DNA from: Rhodospirillaceae bacterium
GTDB lineage: Bacteria > Pseudomonadota > Alphaproteobacteria > GCA-2731375
Direction of reading: 5' to 3'
NCBI GenBank assembly: GCA_018660265.1
Contig: JABJKS010000072.1
Location: forward strand, 1-64,000
DNA: 64,000 nt
The stretch's first letter is position 1. Each line of letters starts with the position of its first letter. Below the pieces are notes generated by a model. That model made no database searches, was not told the origin of the DNA, and saw only the letters and a list, made by a program, of their open reading frames with translations. The position numbers were made by a program, and so were the translations under genes. This document shows, piece by piece, positions 27,067 through 36,567 of the stretch.

Positions 27067-27900
27067 TCAGGCGGCGAGGGCCGATAGTTTTTGATGCCGG
27101 AAGGCCCCCCACAGGGCTGCACCGATGGCCCCGGCATGAATGGAATCCGGATGGCTGGTCAGGTCCAGGCCGTCCATTTTCTGGACTGCCATACGTTCCG
27201 CCATGGTCGCCACAAGGCCGCTGTCATTGGCCAGGCCGCCGGTTACCAGGACCGTACCGTCTGCCACCTTGGTTGATTTCAACAGTTTGACCAGGCGATC
27301 CGCCATGGAGACATGGATGCCCTTCAGGATATTCTGCGTGGAGATACCCCGGCTGACCATATTGATCACATCAGTCTCGGCCAGCACCGCACAGATGGAG
27401 CTAACAGCCTCCGGGTCGTCGGCTTCTTGTGACAGCGGACCCACCTCATCCAAAGCTACACCGAGATAACGGGCGATGTTTTCCAGGAACTGACCGGAGC
27501 CCGAGGCGCATTGACTGGTCATCTTGTAGGTCAGGACCTTGCCCCGATCATCCACGCGGATAGCCCGGCCATGCAAGGCACCCACATCCATGGCCGCACG
27601 GGTGTCGGGCTCCAAATAGATGGCGCCCCTGGCATGGGTCGTCATGGAATAAAAATGCCCGGTGCGAAATTCTACATTCTCGCCCTCGCCGGTGGTGGCC
27701 ACATAATCGACATCGGCCTCGCTCAGACCCGCCTCGGCCAACATTTCGTCATAGCATTGCCGGGCCAGCTCCAAGGGGTCGCGGCGGCGAATACGCTCCA
27801 ACCGTTTGGTGATCCATTCCGGGTTCGCCCCGCCTTCGCTGCGAAACAGCACCGTCTTGACCGCGCCGGTGCCAATATCGATACCTGCTGTAATATGCAT
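27067..27900 (-). CDS. bcrD: Benzoyl-CoA reductase, ATPase subunit D
   Basis: 277-residue ASKHA-fold ATPase of the BcrAD/BadFG/HgdC family. It begins GIDIGTGAVKTVLF (phosphate loop 1), shows Cys131 in TSQCASGSGQF and Cys170 in SICAVLAETD (the two Cys each subunit contributes to the inter-subunit [4Fe-4S] cluster), and VLVTGGLANDSGLV near the end. With BcrA it hydrolyses ATP to drive electrons into the BcrBC active site for ring reduction of benzoyl-CoA. One base separates its start from the bcrA stop. Confidence 0.93.
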   Translation of the reverse strand: MHITAGIDIGTGAVKTVLFRSEGGANPEWITKRLERIRRRDPLELARQCYDEMLAEAGLSEADVDYVATTGEGENVEFRTGHFYSMTTHARGAIYLEPDTRAAMDVGALHGRAIRVDDRGKVLTYKMTSQCASGSGQFLENIARYLGVALDEVGPLSQEADDPEAVSSICAVLAETDVINMVSRGISTQNILKGIHVSMADRLVKLLKSTKVADGTVLVTGGLANDSGLVATMAERMAVQKMDGLDLTSHPDSIHAGAIGAALWGAFRHQKLSALAA

Positions 27901-27901
27901 C

Positions 27902-29293
27902 CTAATGCTCCGTCATTTCTGTTTCGCCATTCCCAACACCGTCAACGCCGTCAATGGCCAAATCTGCGGCCTCATCTGCAGCCTCATCTATGGCTCTGCG
28001 TGCAAACGTCGCAGCACCCAAGGCACCGGTGTAAATGGAATCCGGGTCGATGTTGATGGTCACATCGCCGTAGTTTTCTTTGATCAACTGCTTCAGTGCT
28101 TTGACCGCCGCGCCGTTGTTGGCGACGCCGCCTGTAAAGGTGAACTGATCGCGAATGCCACCCGATCGGGACAGGATCGACATGGCGCGCAGAATAATCG
28201 CCCGATGTAGCCCGGCCAGAATATCTTCCCGCGCCTCACCTAATGACAAACGATCCCGCAATTCTGCACCCGCGAACACGGTGCAGGTGGAATTGATCCG
28301 TACGTTGCGGGTGGATTTCAGCGCTAAAGGCCCCAGTTCGTGCAGGCCAAGGTTCATTTCATCGGCGATATAGCCGAGGTAACGTCCGCACCCTGCGGCA
28401 CAGCGGTCGTTCATCTGGAAGTTTTCGACGATGCCTACAGGGTCCACTTGGATCGCCTTGGTGTCCTGACCACCGATATCCAGAACCGTTGCGGTATCGG
28501 GATACATCACATGCGCCCCGAGGCCGTGGCAGAGGATTTCAGAGCGGATGTGATCCTTGGAAAACGGCAGCCGCGCCCGGCCATATCCGGTGCCAATGAC
28601 ATAGGTTTCTTCCAACGGTGTATCCAGGACCGCGCGGACCGGTGCGCGAACCGCATCGGATGCGGTGGCCAGATCTTCGAAGGCGTGGAAGGTACGATCC
28701 AGGGCGCGCATCAGTTTATCTGACAGGCTTTCCTCGGATATGCGGTTTTCCACGTCGATGATGGAGCGGTCATAAACGTTGAGTACATGGTCAAAGGATA
28801 AATTGCTTTCCCCTGCCACCACTTCGCCAACGGCCAAATAGCGGGAGCCGGCAATATCGCGAAAGAAATCAGACTTGCGTTGGCCGCCGGGGGCGAACTG
28901 CGCCGGTGCTTCATCGTTCAGGCGTCGAAAGACCTCTGCCAGCGCCTCATGCAAGGCGTCTGTCTCGCCGCCAAAGCGCGCCGTGTCCGCGTTGGCGATG
29001 CAGGTGCGTTCCAGATCCGCCAGTTGTTCCAAAAATTGTTCCAACCGGAAATCCCGGACCAACTGGCCCAGAAATTCATCCAACTTGCCATCCAGGGCCG
29101 CGACCCCATCAAGGGTCTGGCGGAATAGATGAAAGCGGGCGTTCAACAAAGCTTCCTGCTTGGCAACTTCCGCTGCCACGTCGTAGTTGGAGCGGGAGTT
29201 GGTAATGCCCCGGCCCAGGACCTGCAGATTGTCATCCATGACCACAGCCTTGGTGGTGGTGGAGCCCAGGTCGATGCCAATAAAACAATCCAT
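27902..29293 (-). CDS. bcrA: Benzoyl-CoA reductase, ATPase subunit A
   Basis: 463-residue partner of BcrD. The ASKHA start is [17 protein letters not shown]. Cys298 ([13 protein letters not shown]) and Cys337 ([12 protein letters not shown]) are the cluster ligands, and [13 protein letters not shown] is the second phosphate-binding segment. A helical insert at about residues 40-230 precedes the catalytic core, as in BcrA and BadF, making it much longer than BcrD. It lies 11 bp after bcrB. The heterodimer transfers electrons from ferredoxin to BcrBC at the cost of ATP. Confidence 0.93.
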   Translation of the reverse strand: MDCFIGIDLGSTTTKAVVMDDNLQVLGRGITNSRSNYDVAAEVAKQEALLNARFHLFRQTLDGVAALDGKLDEFLGQLVRDFRLEQFLEQLADLERTCIANADTARFGGETDALHEALAEVFRRLNDEAPAQFAPGGQRKSDFFRDIAGSRYLAVGEVVAGESNLSFDHVLNVYDRSIIDVENRISEESLSDKLMRALDRTFHAFEDLATASDAVRAPVRAVLDTPLEETYVIGTGYGRARLPFSKDHIRSEILCHGLGAHVMYPDTATVLDIGGQDTKAIQVDPVGIVENFQMNDRCAAGCGRYLGYIADEMNLGLHELGPLALKSTRNVRINSTCTVFAGAELRDRLSLGEAREDILAGLHRAIILRAMSILSRSGGIRDQFTFTGGVANNGAAVKALKQLIKENYGDVTINIDPDSIYTGALGAATFARRAIDEAADEAADLAIDGVDGVGNGETEMTEH

Positions 29294-29304
29294 TGTTCTT
29301 CTCC

Positions 29305-30606
29305 CTACGCGGCGTGCGCGGCGTTTTTTTGTTGCAGCATCTGGAAATAGCTCTCCAACCGGTTCTTGACGTTGGCGGCTGAAAAGTAGCGCGGGTCGAC
29401 CAGATCGGTTTCGATGAAGGCACCAGGCTTGCCGGTGCGTCTTTCAAGCTCCCGCAGCATCAACAATTGCCCGGCGGAAAAGCTGTTGCAGCTCTTCACG
29501 GAATTGATCAGCAGACCGTCCGCCTGGTAATCCTCCATATAGCTTTCCAGCATGCCGATGCGTCGGGGCAGGGAGAGATTGGTGTAACACCCAAGGCAAT
29601 AATCGGCCAATGACTCGATGGGGTTTTCCGCGTCATGGCGGAAACCGAAGTCATAGACGCCGCCCACCTTGGTGTAGGTAGAGGCGACGACGACGGCACC
29701 TTCGTCATAGAACATTTTCCAGAAGTCACGAAAGTTGGTGTAATTCGGTGTGCCCTCGACCACCAGGCGGAATTTCTCCTTGCCGGCATCACCCTCCGGC
29801 GTGACCGGACCCTGACCGTTGGCGAGGCGCTGTTCGATCTCGCCGCGCAGGGCGCGGTAATATTCCGTCGCCGCTTCGGTACCGCGAAAAGCGGTAAAGA
29901 TCGGACCAATGTAGTAGACGCCGCCAAAAAAGGCATCGATGGGTGAGGGGCGATTTTTTGCTGACTGCAAAATCCAAACCAGGTCATCCTCGGCCTTGGC
30001 GGATTCCCGCATGTATTGGCGCAGGCGGTCGATGTCGAACTTGATGCCGCTGACCCGTTCCAGGGTTGGGATGACGTCTTCCTTCAGCTGTTTGACCACA
30101 TAGTCGCGCATGTTTTGGGTAATCTTGCCGTCCGCCTGATAGGGCACGTGCAGCATAATGGTCTCGCAATCGTACTTTTCCCGCACCAGCTCGAACCATT
30201 TCATGAAGGTGAAACAACCCGTGTAGGACAACAGCAACACGTCCGGGTCGGGCAGCTTGTCGCCCGTGGGGCCGATGTTGCCCTGTTCGATCATGCCCAG
30301 ATCGGACTTCACATAGGTGCAAACGTCCTCGGACTGGCCATTACGCTCCGCCTCCATGATAAAGCGCCCGGATTTTTTACGCATGCCGTTTTGCAGGGCG
30401 TTGATCTCGGGGAAATTGCGGGTGATATCAAAACACATGAGCAATTCGTTCAGATTACCCGGTACGAAGGTGGAGGAGACCTTGCGGCCCTCTTTATTGG
30501 CGGTGGCCAGGGATTTGAAGTTGGCGTCGATCATCTCCTTCTGCTTCAGCATGGAGGATTCTTTGATCACGTCGGTTGAGGGTTTGGCGGCGGCTGACTT
30601 GTTCAT
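29305..30606 (-). CDS. bcrB: Benzoyl-CoA reductase, active-site subunit B
   Basis: 433-residue member of the HgdB/BcrB family (2-hydroxyglutaryl-CoA dehydratase D-component fold). Features include [59 protein letters not shown] and [21 protein letters not shown], the last being typical of the substrate- and cluster-binding C-terminal domain. ATG 30606 or 30609 is the start: the doublet ATGATG overlaps the bcrC stop, and GGAG lies 6 nt before 30606. With BcrC it binds benzoyl-CoA and two-electron-reduces the ring to the 1,5-dienoyl-CoA. Confidence 0.92.
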   Translation of the reverse strand: MNKSAAAKPSTDVIKESSMLKQKEMIDANFKSLATANKEGRKVSSTFVPGNLNELLMCFDITRNFPEINALQNGMRKKSGRFIMEAERNGQSEDVCTYVKSDLGMIEQGNIGPTGDKLPDPDVLLLSYTGCFTFMKWFELVREKYDCETIMLHVPYQADGKITQNMRDYVVKQLKEDVIPTLERVSGIKFDIDRLRQYMRESAKAEDDLVWILQSAKNRPSPIDAFFGGVYYIGPIFTAFRGTEAATEYYRALRGEIEQRLANGQGPVTPEGDAGKEKFRLVVEGTPNYTNFRDFWKMFYDEGAVVVASTYTKVGGVYDFGFRHDAENPIESLADYCLGCYTNLSLPRRIGMLESYMEDYQADGLLINSVKSCNSFSAGQLLMLRELERRTGKPGAFIETDLVDPRYFSAANVKNRLESYFQMLQQKNAAHAA

Positions 30607-31781
30607 CATGCGCTCCATAATTTGATGGTGTCGGCAAAGGTGCCGGCTTGTTCGCGGATCGCCTGCAACTGCCCGGTATTCTCGGCATATTTGAAGGCGG
30701 TGAAGGGGATTTCGTCTCTGTTCAGGGCTTCCTGCAACATGGGCCGGTCCAACAAGGCCGGGTCGCAAAAACTAGGTGCGGCAAATATCACGCCCTCGGC
30801 CTTGCTTTTGCGAACCTGTTTGATCAGGAATTTGCCTTTGTCCGCCTTGTCCGGTTCAAACTTCGCCGACGTTGCCGCAGAATGATGCAGGAAGGCTTTC
30901 GATAGGTTTTCCATTGGGTCGCCCGTGGTGGGCACATCGTCGATCAGCCAGCGGGTGATCAGCAGGAAATCATCATCGACCACGTAACAGCCCGCCATTT
31001 CCAGGGATTTGATCAGACCCAGGGGTGGCTGTTCGCAAAACACGCCGTTGACCACGACCCGGCAGTTGTCCCGCCGGGGCCGTTCTTCCTCTTGGGCAGC
31101 AGCGATATAGTCGCGCAGCAGCTGGGTATGATCCTCCACCGGCAAAACCATACCGGCCCGCAACAGCAAATAAATCTCGGACGCCGGGGCCTGCCAGGGC
31201 TGTTGGGCGCGTAGATCGTAAAGCTCCGATATGACGGCTCGGTTCTCATTATAGACAGCGATTGAATTGTGCAGGTCTTCATCAGTGATGGGACGCCCGG
31301 CCATTTCGGCCAGGTCATCCCGCAGGTCTTGCAGCTCGTGAATATAAAATGTACCGGCAATATCGTCGCGATAGGTTTGCGGCACATCGAAGTATTTGAC
31401 GTATTTATCCTTGAACAACAGCTGCCACATACCGGACAAATTGCGGATCACATCGCAGATGGAGGGAAACAGCATGCCGTCCAGGCTATCCAGCCGACCG
31501 GTCAGGCCCAGTTCTATGGTGGAGCGGGGAATGCGGCAAATATAGCTTTGATAATAGGCATCACCATGGATCACTTCCAACTGATCACCGCCGCCGAAGA
31601 TACCCACCGGCAACATGCCTGCGGCATGAATGATCTCCCGGGGTACATAGATTGGCAGGTAGCCGATGGCTTTGCCGCCGGGGTTGGCAGCCTTCCAATC
31701 CTTGACGGCGTTAAAATCCAGGTCGTCAAACAGGGTCTGGCAGCGGTCGACAATGTCTTTTACGGTGGCTTTCACGGTCAT
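30606..31781 (-). CDS. bcrC: Benzoyl-CoA reductase, active-site subunit C
   Basis: 391-residue partner of BcrB in the HgdB family. Visible conserved parts are KAIGYLPIYVPREIIHAAGMLPVGIFGGG, YICRIPRSTIELGLTG, FPSICDVIRNLSG and VIFAAPSFCDPALLDRPMLQEAL. The gene order bcrC-bcrB-bcrA-bcrD-fdx is that of the class I (ATP-dependent) enzymes of Thauera and Magnetospirillum. It is the first gene of the operon and is divergent from korA across about 230 bp that must hold both promoters. Confidence 0.92.
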   Translation of the reverse strand: MTVKATVKDIVDRCQTLFDDLDFNAVKDWKAANPGGKAIGYLPIYVPREIIHAAGMLPVGIFGGGDQLEVIHGDAYYQSYICRIPRSTIELGLTGRLDSLDGMLFPSICDVIRNLSGMWQLLFKDKYVKYFDVPQTYRDDIAGTFYIHELQDLRDDLAEMAGRPITDEDLHNSIAVYNENRAVISELYDLRAQQPWQAPASEIYLLLRAGMVLPVEDHTQLLRDYIAAAQEEERPRRDNCRVVVNGVFCEQPPLGLIKSLEMAGCYVVDDDFLLITRWLIDDVPTTGDPMENLSKAFLHHSAATSAKFEPDKADKGKFLIKQVRKSKAEGVIFAAPSFCDPALLDRPMLQEALNRDEIPFTAFKYAENTGQLQAIREQAGTFADTIKLWSA

Positions 31782-32010
31782 CTCGGTTCATCTCCCAATT
31801 TGCGGCCCAAAAATTGGCCCAAATTACAGTTGTGACCTCGTCGTCTTCCCCTGACTTCGTCTTGTCCCCTTATCTCTTTCTTGCGTTGTCTCTGTTGCCC
31901 GCCGTTACCGAAAACCCCAAAGGCATTGACGGGCTTTTCTAATTATGGTATTTAAGTACCACAATACGAATAACAACGTCAACTGTTATTTCGAGCGAAG
32001 GGACAGGCCA
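31782..32010. promoter_or_regulatory. Divergent promoter region bcrC / korA with palindromic site
   Basis: AT-rich stretch between the two divergent operons. It contains the inverted repeat GGTA-TTTAAG-TACC at 31947-31960 inside TTATGGTATTTAAGTACCACAATA, a reasonable operator for a dimeric regulator. No benzoyl-CoA-responsive regulator gene (BzdR, BadR or BoxR type) is recognised in the window; the Rrf2 protein encoded at 35617 is the nearest candidate. -35/-10 boxes cannot be assigned with confidence. Confidence 0.45.
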
Positions 32011-33726
32011 ATGACAAATAGGGAAACCTGCACGATCGTAATGCTGGGCAGTGGCGGTTCCGGGGTGATGACGGCAGCGGAAATCCTGCTCCGTGCCGGT
32101 GCCCGGGCCGGATACTACGGCTTGATGACGAAATCCTTCGGGCCGCAGATCCGTGGTGGTGAGGCGGCAGCCTTTGTCACGCTGTCCACCCAGCCTGTTG
32201 AAATTCAGGGCGACCGGATCGATTTGTTGTTCGCCATCGATTGGAAAAATACCGAACGGTTTGCCGGCGAGCTGCAATTGGATCCCGAAAGCCTGGTTCT
32301 TTCCGGCGAGGTCGATGCGGAACTGCCGAACATTGTGACCGCGCCGAAGGCAATTATGGGGGAAGTCAATTTAAAGAAACTGACCCGTTCCAATAAAGGC
32401 ACCCGGCCAAACATGGTTGCCCTGGGCGTGGTCGCCGGTGCGGTTGGTTTGCCGCAGGATATTGTTGCCGACCTGGTGGGTGAGCGCCTGAAGAAAAAGG
32501 GCGATGCCGCCATGACCCATGGTTTGACGGCGATTGACCTCGGCTACGGCGAAGCGGCGGGCTTTGATGTGGTGCCATTGGCCCCTGCCGATGACCCGTC
32601 GGAAAGGTGGATTATTTCCGGCAATCAGGCAGCCGGATTGGGGGCATTGCGCGGCGGCGTTCGATTTGCCGCTGCCTATCCCATTACCCCCGCCACGGAA
32701 ATTCTGGAATGGCTGGCACCCCGGTTGCAGAAAATCGGCGGTCTGTTGGTTCAGGCCGAGGATGAACTGGCCTCCATCAACATGATCATCGGCGGCTCCT
32801 TTGGTGGCTCGGCGGTGCTGACGGCGACCTCCGGCCCCGGTCTGGCCTTGATGAGCGAGTCTATCGGTTTGGCAGTGGCGGCAGAGATCCCCTTGCTGGT
32901 GATCGATGTTATGCGTGGTGGCCCCTCAACCGGTATCCCGACCAAATCAGAACAGTCTGATTTGAACATCGCCGTCTATGGCCTGCACGGGGATGCGCCC
33001 CATGTGGTGACGGCACCCAATTCCATCGCGGACTGTCTGTTCACCACACAATGGTCCAGCCATCTGGCCGAGTCTATGCAGGTGCCAACCATCATGTTGT
33101 CGGACCAGTCATTCGGCCAGGCCATGGGCATCGTAGAAAAACCAGCCGAACTTGCCTTTGCCACCCGCCGTCTGGTGGCGGAGGGCAGACAAGCCGACTA
33201 CCATCGCTATGCCCTGACGGCGTCCGGTGTCTCACCCATGGCATTGCCGGGTACGCCGGGCGGGCAATATACCGCTGATGGGTTGGAGCATGCGGTCAGC
33301 GGCACGCCATCGTCCTCCGTCGCCGATCACAACGCGCAATTGGACAAACGTTTGCGCAAAGTCACGGGTTTTGACTATGGCGACCATTGGGCGCAAATCG
33401 AAGGTGACGGCTCGGCTGCCGTCATCACCTGGGGGTCAGCCACCGGGCCCGTGCGCCAGGCATTACAGCGGCTTGATCCTAGGGGTGGGCGGTTGCGCCT
33501 GATCTCCCTGCGTCTGATCAGCCCGGCCCAACCGGCGCGTCTGGCCGAGGCACTATCGGGGTGTGATCGGATCATGGTGGTCGAACAAAGCCAGACGGCG
33601 CAGTTTTTTACCCACCTGAAAGCGCAATTCGATTTACCACCCATGGCCGATCTATACGCCCGGCCGGGACCGCAACCATTTCGCGCGGCGGAAATCGCCG
33701 CCAAGTTGGAGGATTGGCTGTCATGA
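32011..33726 (+). CDS. korA: 2-Oxoacid:ferredoxin oxidoreductase, fused gamma-alpha subunit
   Basis: 571 residues. The N-terminal gamma domain (TIVMLGSGGSGVMTAAEILLRAG; KSFGPQIRGGEAAAFVTLS) is fused to the alpha, pyrimidine-binding domain (FAAAYPITPATEILEWLAPRL; ATSGPGLALMSESIGLAVAAEIP; RGGPSTGIPTKSEQSDL). This is the layout of 2-oxoglutarate:ferredoxin oxidoreductase KorA. ATG 32011 is chosen by its AAGGGA site and by where the gamma domain begins. With KorB it oxidises 2-oxoglutarate (or a related oxoacid) to the acyl-CoA and reduces ferredoxin. Divergence from bcr suggests it powers benzoyl-CoA reductase. Confidence 0.92.
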   Translation: MTNRETCTIVMLGSGGSGVMTAAEILLRAGARAGYYGLMTKSFGPQIRGGEAAAFVTLSTQPVEIQGDRIDLLFAIDWKNTERFAGELQLDPESLVLSGEVDAELPNIVTAPKAIMGEVNLKKLTRSNKGTRPNMVALGVVAGAVGLPQDIVADLVGERLKKKGDAAMTHGLTAIDLGYGEAAGFDVVPLAPADDPSERWIISGNQAAGLGALRGGVRFAAAYPITPATEILEWLAPRLQKIGGLLVQAEDELASINMIIGGSFGGSAVLTATSGPGLALMSESIGLAVAAEIPLLVIDVMRGGPSTGIPTKSEQSDLNIAVYGLHGDAPHVVTAPNSIADCLFTTQWSSHLAESMQVPTIMLSDQSFGQAMGIVEKPAELAFATRRLVAEGRQADYHRYALTASGVSPMALPGTPGGQYTADGLEHAVSGTPSSSVADHNAQLDKRLRKVTGFDYGDHWAQIEGDGSAAVITWGSATGPVRQALQRLDPRGGRLRLISLRLISPAQPARLAEALSGCDRIMVVEQSQTAQFFTHLKAQFDLPPMADLYARPGPQPFRAAEIAAKLEDWLS

Positions 33727-34565
33727 ATATGGATACCGCAGGTGCCCCGGGGCCATTGACCGCACGGGATTATAAATCGGACCTGAAACCGGTCTGGTGT
33801 CCCGGCTGCGGGGATTTTTCCGTCCTCTCCGCCATCACCATGGCCCTGGCCGATATCGCCCGCCCACGGGAGGAGGTCGCCGTGATCTCCGGCATCGGTT
33901 GTTCGTCCCGCGTGCCTGCCTATACCAACTGTTACGGCTTTCACGGCGTGCATGGCCGGGCCCTGCCCCTGGCGGCGGGTTTGAAGTTAAGCCGCCCTGA
34001 TTTGCTGGTCATTGCAGCGGGCGGTGATGGCGACGGCTATTCCATTGGCGGCAATCATTTTCTGCATGCCTGCCGTCGCAATGTGGACCTGACCTATATC
34101 GTCATGGACAATCAGGTCTATGGCATGACCAAGGGGCAACCATCGCCCACCACGTCGCCGGAATGGGACAGTGCCCTGGTGCCCGGCGGCACGGGGGTGC
34201 GACCGTTCCATCCCCTTGTTATCGGCCTTGCCGCAGGGGCCAATTTTGTCGCCCGTACATTTTCAGGTGATCCCAAGGGCACGGCGCGCACCATAGCGGA
34301 GGCGATCCGCCATCCGGGATTCTCCCTCATCGAGATCCTCAGCCCCTGTGTCACCTTTCGGCCCGAAGAACGTGATTGGGCCAATCAGGTTCACCCGGCT
34401 GCGGTGGAGGAAACCCAGGACAGGGCCCAGGCGGCGCGCCGGGTTCTGACCGATGATGGTTTCAATACCGGCGTTCTATACCGTGGCGACCGGCCAGCCT
34501 ATCAGCCCAATTTCGCGCCAAAGGATGCGGATCTGTCGGAATTCGAAAGGGAGTTTCTGCCATGA
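33723..34565 (+). CDS. korB: 2-Oxoacid:ferredoxin oxidoreductase, beta subunit (TPP-binding)
   Basis: 280-residue beta subunit. The cluster/TPP start VWCPGCGDFSVLSAITMAL, the SGIGCSSRVPAYTNCYGFHGVHGRALPLAAGLK segment and the TPP-Mg motif GDGDGYSIGGNHFLHACRRN...MDNQVYGMTKGQ are all present. ATG 33723 overlaps the korA stop (ATGA), so the two are translationally coupled. Like other KorB proteins it needs a separate ferredoxin as acceptor; the Alvin-type ferredoxin across the divergent promoter is the obvious partner. Confidence 0.93.
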   Translation: MNMDTAGAPGPLTARDYKSDLKPVWCPGCGDFSVLSAITMALADIARPREEVAVISGIGCSSRVPAYTNCYGFHGVHGRALPLAAGLKLSRPDLLVIAAGGDGDGYSIGGNHFLHACRRNVDLTYIVMDNQVYGMTKGQPSPTTSPEWDSALVPGGTGVRPFHPLVIGLAAGANFVARTFSGDPKGTARTIAEAIRHPGFSLIEILSPCVTFRPEERDWANQVHPAAVEETQDRAQAARRVLTDDGFNTGVLYRGDRPAYQPNFAPKDADLSEFEREFLP

Positions 34566-35092
34566 ACCCAGCCGAATGGAACTATCTTGACCGCGAAACC
34601 CTGCTGGCCCACGCCTATGCTATCGAGCATGAGGCTGCCGAACGCTACCAGGACCTCGCCGCACAAATGCACGACAGCAACAATGTGGAGGTGGGGGATC
34701 TGTTTGCCAAGCTGGCGGAGGTCGAAGCCAAACATGCTGCCGAGTTAAGTTTGGAGCATGGGGCTGCCGTAACACCAGCCGGCGGTTCGGAATTCATGTG
34801 GGATAGTTTGGAAAGCCCCCTCGAAAGTCCTGAGGCCATCGCTTATGGCGATATGCATTATCTGATGACGCCCCGCCATGCCTTGACCCTTGCCTTGGCA
34901 GCGGAACAGCGCGCGCTGTCATTCTATGAAGATCTTGCCGCGCGTGCCCCCAGCGAAGACCTGCGCGTCCTGGCGGCTGAATTCGCGGCTGAAGAGGCGG
35001 AGCATGTGCGCATGGTCCAGGAATGGTTGCAGCGACTGCCCGAAGACGAGGCGGATTGGGATGACGACATGGACCCACCGGTAGAGGTATAA
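34562..35092 (+). CDS. Rubrerythrin-like diiron protein
   Basis: 176-residue ferritin-like four-helix protein. Diiron ligand motifs are AIEHEAAERYQDLA, LAEVEAKHAAEL, AAEQRALSFYEDLAARA and AAEEAEHVRMVQEW (repeated ExxH). There is no rubredoxin domain. Rubrerythrins reduce peroxide or oxygen in anaerobes using low-potential electrons. The start overlaps the korB stop (ATGA), so it is made together with KorAB. That suggests protection of the oxygen-labile 2-oxoacid oxidoreductase, or a ferredoxin-linked peroxide sink, though neither is proven. Confidence 0.82.
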   Translation: MNPAEWNYLDRETLLAHAYAIEHEAAERYQDLAAQMHDSNNVEVGDLFAKLAEVEAKHAAELSLEHGAAVTPAGGSEFMWDSLESPLESPEAIAYGDMHYLMTPRHALTLALAAEQRALSFYEDLAARAPSEDLRVLAAEFAAEEAEHVRMVQEWLQRLPEDEADWDDDMDPPVEV

Positions 35093-35146
35093 GGCATCTA
35101 TGGGGGCAGGGGGCATTGGGGAAAAGTCCATTGAGAATGAGGGTCT

Positions 35147-35614
35147 ATGAAGAATTCAAATGTCACCATTCGTGACGCGAAGGCAGGGGATGTCGCAACG
35201 GTAATCCGTCTGGATGAAATCCACACCGGACTGGCCAAGCCTGATTATTGGCAGGAGATGTTCACCGCCTATGTCACCGAGGATCACTTCGGGCGCTATT
35301 TCCTGATTGCTGAAGCCGGCGGGCAAATGGCCGGCTTCATCGTCGGTGAAATTCGCACCTGGGAATTCGGCTCACCCCCCTGCGGCTGGGTGTTCGCCGT
35401 CAACGTTTCGCCTGAAATTCGCGAGGGCGGCATCGGCAGCGCTCTGTTGGATGCCATATGCCAACGCTTCGCAGGCTGTGGGGTGGAGACCGTGCGCACC
35501 ATGGTCTCCCGCGAAGACACCCTGAACCTATCGTTCTTCCGCAGCCAGGGCATGACGGCGGGCCCCTATATGGAATTGGAAAAAGCCGTCGCGTCAGACA
35601 CAGGCCCGCAATAG
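35147..35614 (+). CDS. GNAT-family N-acetyltransferase
   Basis: 155 residues with the GNAT fold: VTIRDAKAGDVATVIRLDE at the N-terminus, the beta4 strand WVFAVNVSPEIREGGIGSALLDAI, which carries the acetyl-CoA pyrophosphate loop (R-x-G-G-I-G), and NLSFFRSQGMTAG near the C-terminus. It resembles RimI-like and unassigned GNATs. The substrate is unknown. It is 54 bp after the rubrerythrin-like gene and 2 bp before the Rrf2 start, so it appears to belong to the korAB operon or to a GNAT-regulator pair. Confidence 0.85.
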   Translation: MKNSNVTIRDAKAGDVATVIRLDEIHTGLAKPDYWQEMFTAYVTEDHFGRYFLIAEAGGQMAGFIVGEIRTWEFGSPPCGWVFAVNVSPEIREGGIGSALLDAICQRFAGCGVETVRTMVSREDTLNLSFFRSQGMTAGPYMELEKAVASDTGPQ

Positions 35615-35616
35615 CC

Positions 35617-36039
35617 ATGCGCCTGCAGAAATCAACCCTGTTCGCCCTCTATGCGGTTCTGGAACTGGCCGCCGATCCGGCCCGGCAGATGTCCACTGCC
35701 GATATCGCCGACCGTTATGACATCTCCGTCCATCACCTGGCCAAGGTCATGCGCCAGCTGGTTCGCGCCGGTCTGATCCAATCCGTCCGCGGCGTGGGCG
35801 GCGGCTATCGCTTTTCCGGCAACGTCAAGCGGGTCACCCTGTGGGACATCATCGAACTGTTCGAACCGGCCTCCCAGGCTACGGAGGATGGCGAACCTGA
35901 ACAGTCGACACCCATCGCCGAGGCCCTGGACAGCGTCCGCGCCGAAATCGACGACCTGACCCGCGCCACTATGCAGTCCATCACCCTGAAAACGTTGTTG
36001 CAGTACGCGCCCAGCGAAGCGATTGGGCTATTTCGGTGA
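35617..36039 (+). CDS. Rrf2-family transcriptional regulator (no cysteines)
   Basis: 140-residue winged-helix protein of the Rrf2/IscR/NsrR family: MRLQKSTLFALYAVLELA, MSTADIADRYDISVHHLAKVMRQLVRAGLIQSVRGVGGGYRF and VTLWDIIELFEP match the conserved core. The three Cys that bind an Fe-S cluster in IscR and NsrR are absent; the protein has no Cys at all, so it must sense something else or use other ligands. ATG 35617 lies 2 bp after the GNAT stop. Its position at the end of the korAB-side operon makes it a candidate regulator of the divergent bcr/kor promoters. Confidence 0.85.
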   Translation: MRLQKSTLFALYAVLELAADPARQMSTADIADRYDISVHHLAKVMRQLVRAGLIQSVRGVGGGYRFSGNVKRVTLWDIIELFEPASQATEDGEPEQSTPIAEALDSVRAEIDDLTRATMQSITLKTLLQYAPSEAIGLFR

Positions 36040-36082
36040 CACGGTGTAGTTAGTCACTGTAATTCGCGGCTGGTGTTGATTG

Positions 36083-36433
36083 CTAGATTATTAGTAAGTC
36101 ATCATCATACCATACGTCCAAATAATCTTCGGCTATCAAAAACCTCCAACCTGGCGGCAGCCCCAAAAATTTCTCAACTACTGGACACCACGAACCTAAA
36201 TGCCCGACATGCAAGGGGTGAAAGAAATCCGGATCACTTTTCAATTCTTCGCCCGCATATAAGAACCACCCCGTCGTCTCGCCCTGCGGTGGATGGCGAA
36301 ATCCATTAATAGGACCTAGTGACTCGCGCATATTCAAGGAAATTCCAATTACGGAACTGCGAGGTATCGGCAAATATGCCGCTCCATAATTGTTGCAAAT
36401 ATCACGTTGGAGTTTTTCAATTTTGTCCAACAT
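36083..36433 (-). CDS. Imm33-like immunity protein (orphan)
   Basis: 116-residue acidic protein. The segment TGWFLYAGEELKSDPDFFHPLHVGHL and the end FLGLPPGWRFLIAEDYLDVWYDD resemble the Imm33/DUF2185-type immunity domain found with contact-dependent or secreted toxins. No toxin gene is adjacent. The region (about 36.05-36.57 kb) is clearly more AT-rich than its surroundings, which suggests transfer. The assignment rests on motif resemblance only. Confidence 0.45.
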   Translation of the reverse strand: MLDKIEKLQRDICNNYGAAYLPIPRSSVIGISLNMRESLGPINGFRHPPQGETTGWFLYAGEELKSDPDFFHPLHVGHLGSWCPVVEKFLGLPPGWRFLIAEDYLDVWYDDDLLII

Positions 36434-36567
36434 TAAAATCCCAAATAGTCATTATCTTTGGCATTAGCGAACAAAGAGGACGCTACCCTTTATTCGCTGA
36501 ATTAGCCGTTAACCTGATATTATGCTACTTAGTAGGAAAATATCGCTAGTTTTCTGGAGGCTGCAAA

